DNA of 5,739 nt from Fimbriimonadaceae bacterium (GCA_947447315.1 CANFJD010000186.1:1-5739), one strand, 5' to 3'; positions 1-5,739 are shown, counted from the stretch's first letter. Translations and numbers: made by a program. Notes: generated from the letters alone by a model not told the origin.

Positions 1-1
1 C

Positions 2-841
2 GATCTCGCCGGCTTCGGCGGCGACGTCACCGACCAATTGATGATTGACTGGACCAAGGCTGGATTCCTATTTCCGTTCCTCCGCAACCACTGCAACCGT
101 GGTCAACGCGAACAGGAACCTTTCGCCTTCCCCAAGGGCGTCATGGGAATCGTCCGCCATTACATTCGCCTGCGCTACAAACTCATCCCGTATCTCTACA
201 ATCTGTTCATCCAACAAGAATCCGCGGGCGACCCTATCCTTCGGCCCCTGCTGTATGAGTTTGATGGCGACGATCTTGCCAAGGTGAAGGATCAATTCCT
301 CGTGGGTCCGTCCATCCTCCAAGCCCCGTTCGTGACGGAAAGCGCCAAAAAACGATCGGTAGTTCTCCCCGGCCAAGATCCATGGTACGACGCCAGCAAC
401 GGAGCTTGGCGTGAACCCGGTGAAATCACCGCCACCAAATCGAACGACAGCACCCCGCTCTTCATCCGCGGCGGCGCCATCGTCCCCATGCAACGTGGCA
501 CCCCCGTGGACAACCAAAAGGAACTATGCGCGATTGATCTCCACGTCTTCATCCCCCCCAAGTGGTCTGGAAACGTGAGCTACGAGTACTCCGCTGACGA
601 CGGGATCTCCTTTGATTACAGATCCGGCGGACGCTCCACCCTGCGCATCGATCTCGTCGCCGTCGATGGTCACGTGGCGATCACCACCGCCGAGACTGCC
701 ACCGGATTCGGCTCCATCCAACCCCGATTTGTGTTCCACGGAGCGCCCGCCTCGGTCCGCCTCGATAGCGCCGCCCCGATTCTGGTAGACGATTTCACCG
801 TGATGACCGGCAAGAAACTAACCGTGCGGAGGACTGCCTAA
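2..841 (+). CDS. Glycoside hydrolase family 31 (alpha-glucosidase/alpha-xylosidase type), C-terminal part, 5' end outside the window
   Basis: The reading frame is open from base 2 to the TAA at 839-841, giving 279 visible residues of a longer protein. Seen: an N-terminal DLAGFGG followed by GFLFPFLRNH (residues 21-30 of the fragment), matching the GH31 block DIGGF...GAFFPFxRNH whose Arg/His line the sugar pocket. Next come QEPFAF, a helical HYIRLRYKLIPYLY stretch, a DQFLVGPSILQAPF strand, a WYD motif and PLFIRGGAIVPM, all in GH31 order. The last ~100 residues, with ADDGISFDY, look like the beta-sandwich (DUF5110-type) end of these enzymes. Known of the family: retaining hydrolysis of alpha-glucosides or alpha-xylosides using two Asp residues; both lie upstream of the window, so activity and substrate cannot be judged. 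The start codon and any signal peptide are also missing. The TTG at 38 is internal, not a start. The stop overlaps the ribE start by one base. Confidence 0.93.
   Translation, partial: DLAGFGGDVTDQLMIDWTKAGFLFPFLRNHCNRGQREQEPFAFPKGVMGIVRHYIRLRYKLIPYLYNLFIQQESAGDPILRPLLYEFDGDDLAKVKDQFLVGPSILQAPFVTESAKKRSVVLPGQDPWYDASNGAWREPGEITATKSNDSTPLFIRGGAIVPMQRGTPVDNQKELCAIDLHVFIPPKWSGNVSYEYSADDGISFDYRSGGRSTLRIDLVAVDGHVAITTAETATGFGSIQPRFVFHGAPASVRLDSAAPILVDDFTVMTGKKLTVRRTA
828..832 (+). promoter_or_regulatory. Shine-Dalgarno site of riboflavin synthase
   Basis: GGAGG lies 8 bases before the ATG at 841, inside the last codons of the upstream glycosidase gene. This is close to ideal strength and spacing. 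It supports the chosen ribE start and shows that the host uses Shine-Dalgarno initiation inside transcripts. Confidence 0.8.
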
Positions 842-1428
842 TGTTCACCGGTCTGGTGCAAGCCATCGGTAAGGTGCGGTTCCGCGACGCGTCCCAGCTA
901 GAAGTATCGACTCCCGATAGCTTCGCGCCCGGCGGATTCGATGCCGGGGAATCCATCTCCGTCAATGGCGTCTGCCTCACCGTCGTCGCCACCGAAGGCG
1001 GCATCCGATTCGATATCAGCGAGGAAACCTGGCGACGCACCGCTCTGGGTCGACTAGAGGTCGGGCAATTTGTCAACCTCGAACGCGCGATGCTCCCTAC
1101 CACCCGCTTCGGCGGCCATGTGGTTCAGGGTCATGTCGATACCGTCGGAACGCTCGTATCGGCGGAAGAAGAACGTTTCGTTTGGCGACTCGACGCCGCC
1201 TCCGATCGCTACCTCATCGATAAAGGCTCCATCGCGCTTGATGGCATCTCGCTCACCGTAGTGTCGCCGCAGATAACGACCGAAGGGGCCGAATTCGAGA
1301 CCTGGATCATCCCCCACACCAAGGCCCATACCAACCTGCAAGACCGCCGCCCCGGCGACCCCGTCAATGTGGAGTTCGACGTCCTCGCCAAGTACGTCGA
1401 AAAAATGATCGCTACGCGAGACCGTTAA
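841..1428 (+). CDS. ribE: Riboflavin synthase alpha chain
   Basis: Converts two molecules of 6,7-dimethyl-8-ribityllumazine to riboflavin plus a pyrimidinedione, the last step of riboflavin synthesis, in the cytoplasm. The 195 residues fit the family length (about 190-220). Seen: the family N-terminus MFTGLVQAIG, and two similar lumazine-binding barrels. Barrel one carries SISVNGVCLTV (38-48) and GGHVVQGHVD (91-100); barrel two carries SIALDGISLTV (130-140) and IPHTKAHTNL (157-166). A C-terminal helix, VLAKYVEKM, is of the kind used in trimer formation. The ATG overlaps the glycosidase stop (TAATG) and follows a GGAGG site, so translation is probably coupled. No other rib gene and no FMN riboswitch is in the window, so this copy appears detached from a riboflavin operon and driven from upstream. 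The last 17 bases overlap the convergent phosphatase gene. The gene is called ribC in some species. Confidence 0.97.
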   Translation: MFTGLVQAIGKVRFRDASQLEVSTPDSFAPGGFDAGESISVNGVCLTVVATEGGIRFDISEETWRRTALGRLEVGQFVNLERAMLPTTRFGGHVVQGHVDTVGTLVSAEEERFVWRLDAASDRYLIDKGSIALDGISLTVVSPQITTEGAEFETWIIPHTKAHTNLQDRRPGDPVNVEFDVLAKYVEKMIATRDR

Positions 1429-2146
1429 CGTCCAGGCTGTGCGCCATGCCCAGGGGAGCCACGGTCTCGACGCCGGATAGCACCAAATGCACGGGACACC
1501 CCGCGCGCTGGCCAGATTCGATGTCCGTATCCAGCCGGTCTCCCACCACCAAAGTCTCCTCGGCCCGTAACCCCAGCTCGTCAAGACACTGCAAAATCAT
1601 TGTCGGCTCCGGCTTCCCGATCACAATCGGCTCGCGTTCCGCGGCCGCCGCTACTGCCGCCACGACACTGCCCGCCCCAGGAATCAAATTTCCGCCTTCC
1701 ATGGGATACGTCACGTCGCGGTTCGTCGCGATAAAGCTCGCTCCACCCCGAATCGCCCGCATTGCGACCTTCAGCTTCTCGTAATCGAAGGAAAAGCAAA
1801 GCCCCACCACCACCGCCTCGGGAGATTCGTCCGTCAACTCCGCCACCGCTTTAATCGACGCATGGAGCCCTGATTCACCCACCACGTAGGCCGACCCAAT
1901 CCCCATCGCCGCCACGTAAGCCGCCGCACCGGAAGCGGTGCTTTTAACCGCGCAGCCCTCGGTCGGGAATCCCATCCCGGTTAGCTTCGCCACGAACTGC
2001 TCCGTGCTTTGGGTGGAGTTATTGGTCACATAACCAATTCGCGCCCCGGCATCCTGCAACCGACGGACGGTCTCGACCGCCCCCGGAATCAGCGTATTCC
2101 CGCGCCACAAGGTGCCATCGAGGTCGAATAGGTAACCGGCGTACAT
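1412..2146 (-). CDS. HAD-IIA family phosphatase (NagD / 4-nitrophenylphosphatase-like)
   Basis: Predicted cytoplasmic phosphatase of 244 residues. Seen: HAD motif I FDLDGTLW (7-14; nucleophile D8, acid/base D10), motif II YVTNNST (39-45), motif III lysine K178 in GKPEP, and motif IV GDRLDTDIESG (202-212; D203 and D207 for Mg). The YVTNNS and GKPEP sequences, with a cap between motifs II and III, are typical of subclass IIA, which includes NagD, phosphoglycolate and pyridoxal-phosphate phosphatases. Substrate cannot be told from sequence. I chose the ATG at 2146 because the protein then begins MYAGYLFDLDG, as in the family; an upstream ATG (2236) would add 30 residues, rich in Arg and Trp, read from the neighbour's coding sequence. 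The start is 7 bases after the stop of the prenyl synthase gene with no clear Shine-Dalgarno site, suggesting reinitiation. The 3' end overlaps ribE on the opposite strand by 17 bases. Confidence 0.93.
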   Translation of the reverse strand: MYAGYLFDLDGTLWRGNTLIPGAVETVRRLQDAGARIGYVTNNSTQSTEQFVAKLTGMGFPTEGCAVKSTASGAAAYVAAMGIGSAYVVGESGLHASIKAVAELTDESPEAVVVGLCFSFDYEKLKVAMRAIRGGASFIATNRDVTYPMEGGNLIPGAGSVVAAVAAAAEREPIVIGKPEPTMILQCLDELGLRAEETLVVGDRLDTDIESGQRAGCPVHLVLSGVETVAPLGMAHSLDVNGLA

Positions 2147-2153
2147 GCGGGGT

Positions 2154-3167
2154 CTAGTTGACCCGTTCCACCACGTACGCCGCCACGATCTCCAGCAACT
2201 TCCGCGCCCGCGTCTCGGGCAACCGATGCAACGCATTCACCGCCGCCGTCGCGTGAGCCTTCGCCTGCCGCTCGGTCTCCGCAAACGATCCCCGCGTCGC
2301 CATCCAGTCGCTAATCATCCGGATCTCGTCGTCGCTGGTGTGATCGCCAAACTTCCGCCGAGCAATCTTATCCTCACCCTCACTGAGTCGCGAACGCAGG
2401 TGGATCAACGGCAGCGTCGCCTGACCCTCTCGGAAATCGCCCCCAATCGCCTTGCCCGTCTTAGATCGCTCGCCGCGATAGTCCAGCAGATCATCCACCA
2501 ACTGGAACGCCATGCCCACGTGGTGTCCGTACAACGCCAATGCCGACCGAGAGTGTTCATCCGCCCCGGCCAGCAACGCGCCCACCGAGCAGCAACACTC
2601 AATAAATCCCGCCGTCTTGTGTCGCAGAATGTTCAGCAGATCATCTTCCGTGAGGTCAAAATTGCCCCGCGCCTCTATCTCGCGCACCTCGCCTTCGGCC
2701 ATCTCCACCACCGCCTCGCTGACGGTGCGGATGATCTCCAAATCACCATCTTGCGCCAGCGATACCATCGCTTTCGCCAGCAACACATCGCCGCTAAGAA
2801 TCGCCGCGGTATTCCCAACTTCCGTCGCCGCCGTGGGCTTACCGCGCCGCAGCTTCGCCTGATCAATCACATCGTCATGGATCAGTGTCGCCATGTGGAT
2901 CATCTCCATCACCGCCCCCATCGTAATCATCCGTTGCTTGTCCGACGTCTCCGAAATGCTCTGAGCCGCCAACGCAACGAACGCCGGCCGCAACCGCTTT
3001 CCACCCGCTTCCAAAGTTGTGCGACCGACCCGGTCCACCAAATTCAGCTGCGACCGCACCAAAAGCTTCAGCTCCGCCTCCACGGCGGCCACTTCGTCGG
3101 TCACCTCTACCAGCAGGCGAGCGTCCACCCGATGTTGCGCCGCCAGTTGCAAAGCTGACATGGTCAT
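2154..3167 (-). CDS. Long-chain trans-polyprenyl diphosphate synthase (hepta/octa/solanesyl type)
   Basis: Extends allylic diphosphates with isopentenyl diphosphate to make the side chain of a respiratory quinone. The 337 residues fit the family. Seen: GGKRLRP (55-61), the first Asp-rich motif HDDVID (97-102), K184 in RHKT, and the second Asp-rich motif FQLVDDLLD (221-229). Before the first motif the residues at -5 and -4 are Ala and Thr rather than the bulky aromatics of farnesyl/geranylgeranyl synthases, so a long product (about C35 or more) is inferred; the exact length is not readable. The adjacent menG points to menaquinone. The ATG at 3167 overlaps the menG TGA (ATGA). A second ATG six bases on (3161, MSAL) is also possible. 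No separate small subunit, as in Bacillus HepS, is visible, so a one-component enzyme is likely. Homologues are named ispB, hepT or sdsA. Confidence 0.95.
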   Translation of the reverse strand: MTMSALQLAAQHRVDARLLVEVTDEVAAVEAELKLLVRSQLNLVDRVGRTTLEAGGKRLRPAFVALAAQSISETSDKQRMITMGAVMEMIHMATLIHDDVIDQAKLRRGKPTAATEVGNTAAILSGDVLLAKAMVSLAQDGDLEIIRTVSEAVVEMAEGEVREIEARGNFDLTEDDLLNILRHKTAGFIECCCSVGALLAGADEHSRSALALYGHHVGMAFQLVDDLLDYRGERSKTGKAIGGDFREGQATLPLIHLRSRLSEGEDKIARRKFGDHTSDDEIRMISDWMATRGSFAETERQAKAHATAAVNALHRLPETRARKLLEIVAAYVVERVN

Positions 3168-3892
3168 GCCGACACCGCCGGCTTACGTCCGAAATGAAGG
3201 CAGATATTGCCGAACATAAAGTCTTTCCAAATGATTTCTGTAAAACCCGCTCGGTGCATCGAATCGACCAGCTGTTCACGGGTCATAAATCGTTCGGTGC
3301 TTTCGGGAAGATAACGATACGCTTCGGCGCGTCCGATTAATCGCCCTAACGTGGGGACGACGGTTGAGAAGAGAAAATGGGAGATGCGGCGGACGACGGC
3401 GTTCTGGGGGATCGCCATATCCAGCGACACGAATGCGCCGCCCGGGCGCAGAATGCGAAATGCCTCGTGGTGGGCGGCATCAATGTCCGGAACATTCCGG
3501 ATGCCCCAGCCGACCGTCACCCCATCAGCAATGTCGCCAACCAACGGCAATCGAGTGGCGTCTCCCGTGGCGCAGAGGTCAGATTCGCCCTTCTGCTCGG
3601 CTTGCACCAGCATTGGCAGGCAGAAATCGGTAGCCAGCACTCGCCCGGTGGCGCCTACGGCTCGCCTTAATGGAGCGGCAAAGTCGCCGGTACCACTGCA
3701 TAGATCAATCGCGGTGGCCCCCTGAGACAGTTGGAGTTGCTTCACCGCCGCCTCGCGCCATCGGCGATGGAGCGAAAGCGACATGATGCCATTTACCCGG
3801 TCGTAACTGGGGGCAATCTCCGCAAACATCTGTTGAACGGCCAGCCTCTTTTGCTCGCCGCGATGCTCCCAGATGGGCGCTTTTGTCGCCAT
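3164..3892 (-). CDS. menG: Demethylmenaquinone / ubiquinone biosynthesis C-methyltransferase
   Basis: S-adenosylmethionine-dependent C-methyltransferase of the UbiE/MenG family, performing the final ring methylation of (demethyl)menaquinone at the inner face of the membrane. The 242 residues fit the family. Seen: FAEIAPSYDRVNGIMSLSLH (23-42), the family entry motif; HRRWR (42-46); SAM-binding DLCSGTGD (63-70); the acidic end of strand 2, ATDF (87-90); GWGIRNVPD (128-136), the UbiE signature; LRPGG (148-152); and YRYLPEST..F (192-202), the second UbiE signature. The start at 3892 has no Shine-Dalgarno site but a TATCTT box 6 bases upstream, fitting a leaderless transcript. It is the first gene of the three-gene minus-strand unit; its TGA overlaps the prenyl synthase ATG. 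Menaquinone rather than ubiquinone as substrate is inferred from the pairing with the prenyl synthase, as in the Bacillus hepS-menG-hepT cluster. ubiE is the equivalent name. Confidence 0.95.
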   Translation of the reverse strand: MATKAPIWEHRGEQKRLAVQQMFAEIAPSYDRVNGIMSLSLHRRWREAAVKQLQLSQGATAIDLCSGTGDFAAPLRRAVGATGRVLATDFCLPMLVQAEQKGESDLCATGDATRLPLVGDIADGVTVGWGIRNVPDIDAAHHEAFRILRPGGAFVSLDMAIPQNAVVRRISHFLFSTVVPTLGRLIGRAEAYRYLPESTERFMTREQLVDSMHRAGFTEIIWKDFMFGNICLHFGRKPAVSA

Positions 3893-3971
3893 ATTTAAAA
3901 GATACCACCGGTTCTGAACGAAATGACTGAAGTTTCAAAAATAAGTGAAAGTTTTAGGTCCTTCAGAAAGA
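3893..3971. other. AT-rich intergenic region before menG, with nested short inverted repeats
   Basis: These 79 bases are clearly richer in A and T than the flanking genes. CTGAAG (3927-3932) and CTTCAG (3961-3966) form a 6-base inverted repeat, and inside it TTTC (3933-3936) and GAAA (3947-3950) form a second pair. It could be an operator or simply promoter DNA. No GC-rich hairpin with a T run, which would mark termination of the gene to the right, is seen. Confidence 0.35.
3899..3904 (-). promoter_or_regulatory. Candidate -10 box of the menG unit
   Basis: On the minus strand TATCTT lies exactly 6 bases before the menG ATG. That spacing would place the transcript start on or next to the A of the ATG, giving a leaderless message. 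No convincing -35 element is seen at 16-18 bases. An overlapping TTAAAT directly abuts the ATG and is an alternative. Inference only. Confidence 0.4.
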
Positions 3972-4685
3972 TCAGCCGCGGGTGGAGAGTGACTGATCCA
4001 ATTCTGACTCCGCCACTTTCAGCTCTTGGATGCGCTGGAGTGTCTGATCGAGTCGTAAAGTCGGGCTATCCGACCCAACCAACGCGATTCGTACCGCTGT
4101 CATCTTCTCCGCGATCAGATCGATCTGCGTGACTGTCGCTGTCGGATCCATTTGAGCTACTCGTTCGGCAAAATGCGACTTTCGGGTTCCCGTCTGACGA
4201 ATGAATGGCAATGCGAGAGACAAGACCTCGTGCATCGCTTCGTGGATAGCGGGCTCGACATCCGCCGCTAGCTCCGTCTGAGAACGGCCGTTATGCTTGA
4301 TGGCATTCAGAGTCGCAAGTGCGGCTTCCGCCGCACACTCGGTCGCCTGGGCAACCACCGGCACAACTCGCCGTTCAAACGATGTGGACTCCGCCAATTC
4401 GTGCAGTTCCCGCCCTAACTCTTCTAGGTCCGGGCGGAGCCGGGGAAGATTGCGCGCTCGCTCTTTGAGTCGTTTGACAAATCGCGCGTAGCCCGCCGCA
4501 ATCGTAGACCCGCAACCAAAAAAGGTGACGATGAATAGCCAGCTACCGCCGCCGGTCACCATCGTTCGGATCGCCATGGCCATCGCGATCAGGCAAAGCA
4601 CGGCAACCGCAATCAACCCCTGACCATCCTTGGGATTGTATTGCTGCTCCAGATACTGCTTGGTCCTGCTGAGGTCGGTCACCAT
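3972..4685 (-). CDS. Unrecognised protein with two membrane segments and a long helical cytoplasmic tail
   Basis: I do not recognise this family. The 237 residues show a short polar N-terminus (1-20), a hydrophobic segment at about 22-39 (LIAVAVLCLIAMAMA), a short GGG turn (45-47), and a second segment at about 49-69 (WLFIVTFFGCGSTIAAGY). A strongly basic stretch, KRLKERAR (71-78), follows, so by the positive-inside rule both ends should be cytoplasmic. Residues 80-237 are charged, Ala/Leu/Glu-rich and look mostly helical (for example LEELGRELHELAES), possibly coiled-coil at the end (about 211-233). No catalytic motif is visible. The start could be the ATG at 4685 or the next codon, GTG at 4682. 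The gene lies 33 bases downstream of the M48 protease gene on the same strand, so a shared transcript and a membrane-linked partnership are possible, but this rests on position only. It lacks the LemA signature, so it is not simply the usual M48 partner. Confidence 0.8.
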   Translation of the reverse strand: MVTDLSRTKQYLEQQYNPKDGQGLIAVAVLCLIAMAMAIRTMVTGGGSWLFIVTFFGCGSTIAAGYARFVKRLKERARNLPRLRPDLEELGRELHELAESTSFERRVVPVVAQATECAAEAALATLNAIKHNGRSQTELAADVEPAIHEAMHEVLSLALPFIRQTGTRKSHFAERVAQMDPTATVTQIDLIAEKMTAVRIALVGSDSPTLRLDQTLQRIQELKVAESELDQSLSTRG

Positions 4686-4689
4686 GCAA

Positions 4690-4695
4690 ATTTTA
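4690..4695 (-). promoter_or_regulatory. Candidate -10 box before the two-helix membrane protein gene
   Basis: TAAAAT on the minus strand sits 4 bases before the ATG and 7 before the in-frame GTG that follows it. It lies in the 33-base gap after the protease gene, so the membrane protein gene could have its own start of transcription as well as readthrough. No -35 element is evident. Confidence 0.35.
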
Positions 4696-4718
4696 CGGCC
4701 TCGTCCGAAACGCGGAGC

Positions 4719-5573
4719 CTACGCCGCCCGGGAGATGAGGTTATAATCGCCCGCCATGATCCGCTCAAAGCTGCCCGAGAGGAACCAGCGCTCCAACTCC
4801 TGCGCCCGGTGAACCGGCATGGGATGCGTAAAGGTTTTTCCGTAAAGCATAAACAGAACCGCCTTTCCAAACTGATCCAATGTGTCTGCGTCCTGGTACG
4901 CCCGGGCCTGGTCCATGAACGATTCTCGACTTTGCTCATGTCGCAAGCGATTCGGTCCCGCCGTCAGACAAATCTGCGTCTCCACACTCAGGTTCAGACT
5001 CTGCGAAACCAGCAATCCCGCGCGGTCGGCACTAAATTCTGCCTGTCGCGACCACTCGTAAAACGCCAACACCAACGCGTAACTGGCAATGTCGCTCGCT
5101 CCCAAAGTGCGCCTTCCGAGCATGTCCAGCAATGCAAACAGCACTGCGCCCACGCTGAAATACAGCACGTGGTTCGCCTTGATATGACCAAGTTCGTGGC
5201 CAATAATGTGATACAACTGTTCATCCGACAGGGTATCCACCATGCTGGACCGCAACGTAATGTACGGTCGCTCTACTCCGCCCGCGAACGCATTCGGGAA
5301 CGGATTGTTACTCACGTACAGTTCCGGCTCCGGCATATCCAGCACCTGGCAACTCTCCCGAAGGATGTTGTAGAGCGTTGGATATTGGTTCGGTCCGCAA
5401 CGCACCGCCATGCTCATGTTCATGCAGTAGAACCAGCGGTCAAAGCCCACTTCGTAGAATTTCTTGATGACGACCGGCAGTAGCGGCAGCTTCTGGAGCT
5501 TCTCCAGAGCCCATCGATCTGCATCCGAAACAAATGCATCGGCCGTTATCCCCGTGAGTAGCTTGCGTTCCAT
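4719..5573 (-). CDS. M48 family zinc metalloprotease
   Basis: Predicted membrane-associated zinc endopeptidase of the M48 (HtpX/Ste24/Oma1-like) family, which degrade misfolded or surplus membrane proteins. Seen in 284 residues: NPFPNAFAGG (90-99), a family strand before the active site; the zinc motif HELGH (126-130; H126 and H130 ligands, E127 catalytic); a hydrophobic hairpin at about 136-152 and 161-173; the third zinc ligand E179 in EFSADRAG (179-186, with D183); and HPMPVHR (250-256), matching the HP....R block near the C-terminus of M48 enzymes. Unlike HtpX it has no N-terminal membrane segments; instead the first 80 residues are soluble and include FYEVGFDRWFYCMNMSM (39-55). All key active-site residues are intact. 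The ATG at 5573 gives a sensible N-terminus and has a TAAAAT box 6 bases upstream with no Shine-Dalgarno site. The unrecognised membrane protein gene follows after 33 bases. Confidence 0.92.
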   Translation of the reverse strand: MERKLLTGITADAFVSDADRWALEKLQKLPLLPVVIKKFYEVGFDRWFYCMNMSMAVRCGPNQYPTLYNILRESCQVLDMPEPELYVSNNPFPNAFAGGVERPYITLRSSMVDTLSDEQLYHIIGHELGHIKANHVLYFSVGAVLFALLDMLGRRTLGASDIASYALVLAFYEWSRQAEFSADRAGLLVSQSLNLSVETQICLTAGPNRLRHEQSRESFMDQARAYQDADTLDQFGKAVLFMLYGKTFTHPMPVHRAQELERWFLSGSFERIMAGDYNLISRAA

Positions 5574-5579
5574 AGCGGT

Positions 5580-5585
5580 ATTTTA
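5580..5585 (-). promoter_or_regulatory. Candidate -10 box of the M48 protease gene
   Basis: TAAAAT on the minus strand (within TTTTAAAATA) ends exactly 6 bases before the ATG at 5573, which would start transcription at the ATG itself. The usual -35 position holds CCAAAC, which does not match the consensus. The spacing is the same as before menG. Confidence 0.45.
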
Positions 5586-5682
5586 AAAGAACCCGCCGAC
5601 TGGTTTGGGTACTTGGACTAGATCCCGTCTCCGCCCAGACCATCCCAGGTCCAAAATGCCTACCGCTACTTTCCCAATGCTT

Positions 5683-5688
5683 TAGCCT
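5683..5688 (+). promoter_or_regulatory. Candidate -10 box of the right-edge gene
   Basis: TAGCCT fits TAnnnT and lies 6 bases before the ATG at 5695, the same spacing as the minus-strand boxes before menG and the protease gene. Taken alone it is a weak match; its weight comes from the repeated pattern. The 121-base region 5574-5694 is a divergent intergenic region and contains no gene that I can support. Confidence 0.25.
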
Positions 5689-5694
5689 AGGTGT

Positions 5695-5739
5695 ATGTAT
5701 TTAAGCGAAGTCCTGGCATGGGTGGCAGGAATTATTGGC
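5695..5739 (+). CDS. Start of an unidentified gene, cut by the window edge
   Basis: An ATG at 5695 opens a frame of 15 codons reading MYLSEVLAWVAGIIG to the window end. It has a protein-like N-terminus and lies divergent to the protease gene. A related frame from the GTG at 5691 reads less plausibly (VYVFKRSPG). The M-x-L-S-E-x-L opening resembles the N-termini of several families, including LpxD and Mur ligases, but 15 residues are too few to decide. No Shine-Dalgarno site is clear. Confidence 0.45.
   Translation, partial: MYLSEVLAWVAGIIG

Noticed and set aside
38..40. TTG at 38 as the start of the glycosidase
   Set aside because: The frame is open to the window edge and the codons before it encode the conserved DLAGFGG block, so the gene begins upstream.
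1430..1480. Possible terminator hairpin after ribE (GGCT ... AGCC)
   Set aside because: The arms are only four bases, there is no T run, and the sequence is the conserved-frame coding end of the phosphatase.
2147..2236. A 30-residue N-terminal extension of the HAD phosphatase from an upstream ATG
   Set aside because: The extension is Arg/Trp-rich, lies within the prenyl synthase coding sequence and has no counterpart in HAD-IIA proteins, which begin just before the FDLDGT motif.
2145..3158. A 337-codon open frame on the + strand, the same length as the prenyl synthase on the other strand
   Set aside because: It is the antisense shadow of a gene with all catalytic motifs. Its product is rich in Arg, His and Gln with no domain, as expected from complementing GC-rich codons.
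3972..4685. Identification of the membrane protein as LemA, the common M48/HtpX partner
   Set aside because: LemA has one N-terminal membrane segment and a signature around a YNxLV and AWSxID core; neither is present, and this protein has two segments.
4641..5483. A 280-codon + strand open frame opposite the M48 gene
   Set aside because: It overlaps the intact protease in antisense, has a His/Arg/Gln-rich product and shows no motif.

Overview
The window reads as a stretch of ordinary bacterial chromosome, moderately GC-rich by eye, densely packed and mostly single-copy metabolism. No rRNA, tRNA, insertion sequence, phage gene or CRISPR array is visible. The organism cannot be named with confidence. 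Likely use of menaquinone (a MenG/UbiE methyltransferase beside a long-chain polyprenyl diphosphate synthase), several apparently leaderless starts and the gene mix would suit a free-living heterotroph, for example from Armatimonadota or Acidobacteriota. That placement is a guess.

Layout: (1) Bases 1-1428 on the + strand hold the C-terminal part of a family-31 glycoside hydrolase. Its stop overlaps by one base the start of riboflavin synthase (ribE), which has a strong GGAGG ribosome-binding site. (2) Bases 1412-3892 on the - strand hold a compact three-gene unit, read right to left: menG/ubiE, then a polyprenyl diphosphate synthase (ATGA overlap), then a NagD-like HAD-IIA phosphatase (7-base gap). 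The phosphatase gene runs 17 bases into the 3' end of ribE from the other side. (3) Bases 3972-5573 on the - strand hold an M48-type zinc metalloprotease and, 33 bases downstream, an unrecognised protein with two membrane segments and a long charged helical tail. (4) From 5574 a divergent intergenic region leads to the first 15 codons of a + strand gene that leaves the window.

How the genes work together: MenG and the prenyl synthase plausibly supply the last methylation and the side chain of menaquinone, as in the hepS-menG-hepT cluster of Bacillus. The phosphatase shares their transcript, but its substrate is unknown. The protease and the two-helix membrane protein may act together at the membrane; this rests on adjacency only. 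The glycosidase-ribE pairing looks like operon packing rather than a shared pathway.

I found no clear new biological system. The points most worth a second look are the recurring TAnnnT box 4-7 bases before the start codon of every gene that follows an intergenic gap, the 17-base antisense overlap at the convergent junction, and the unrecognised membrane protein beside the protease.
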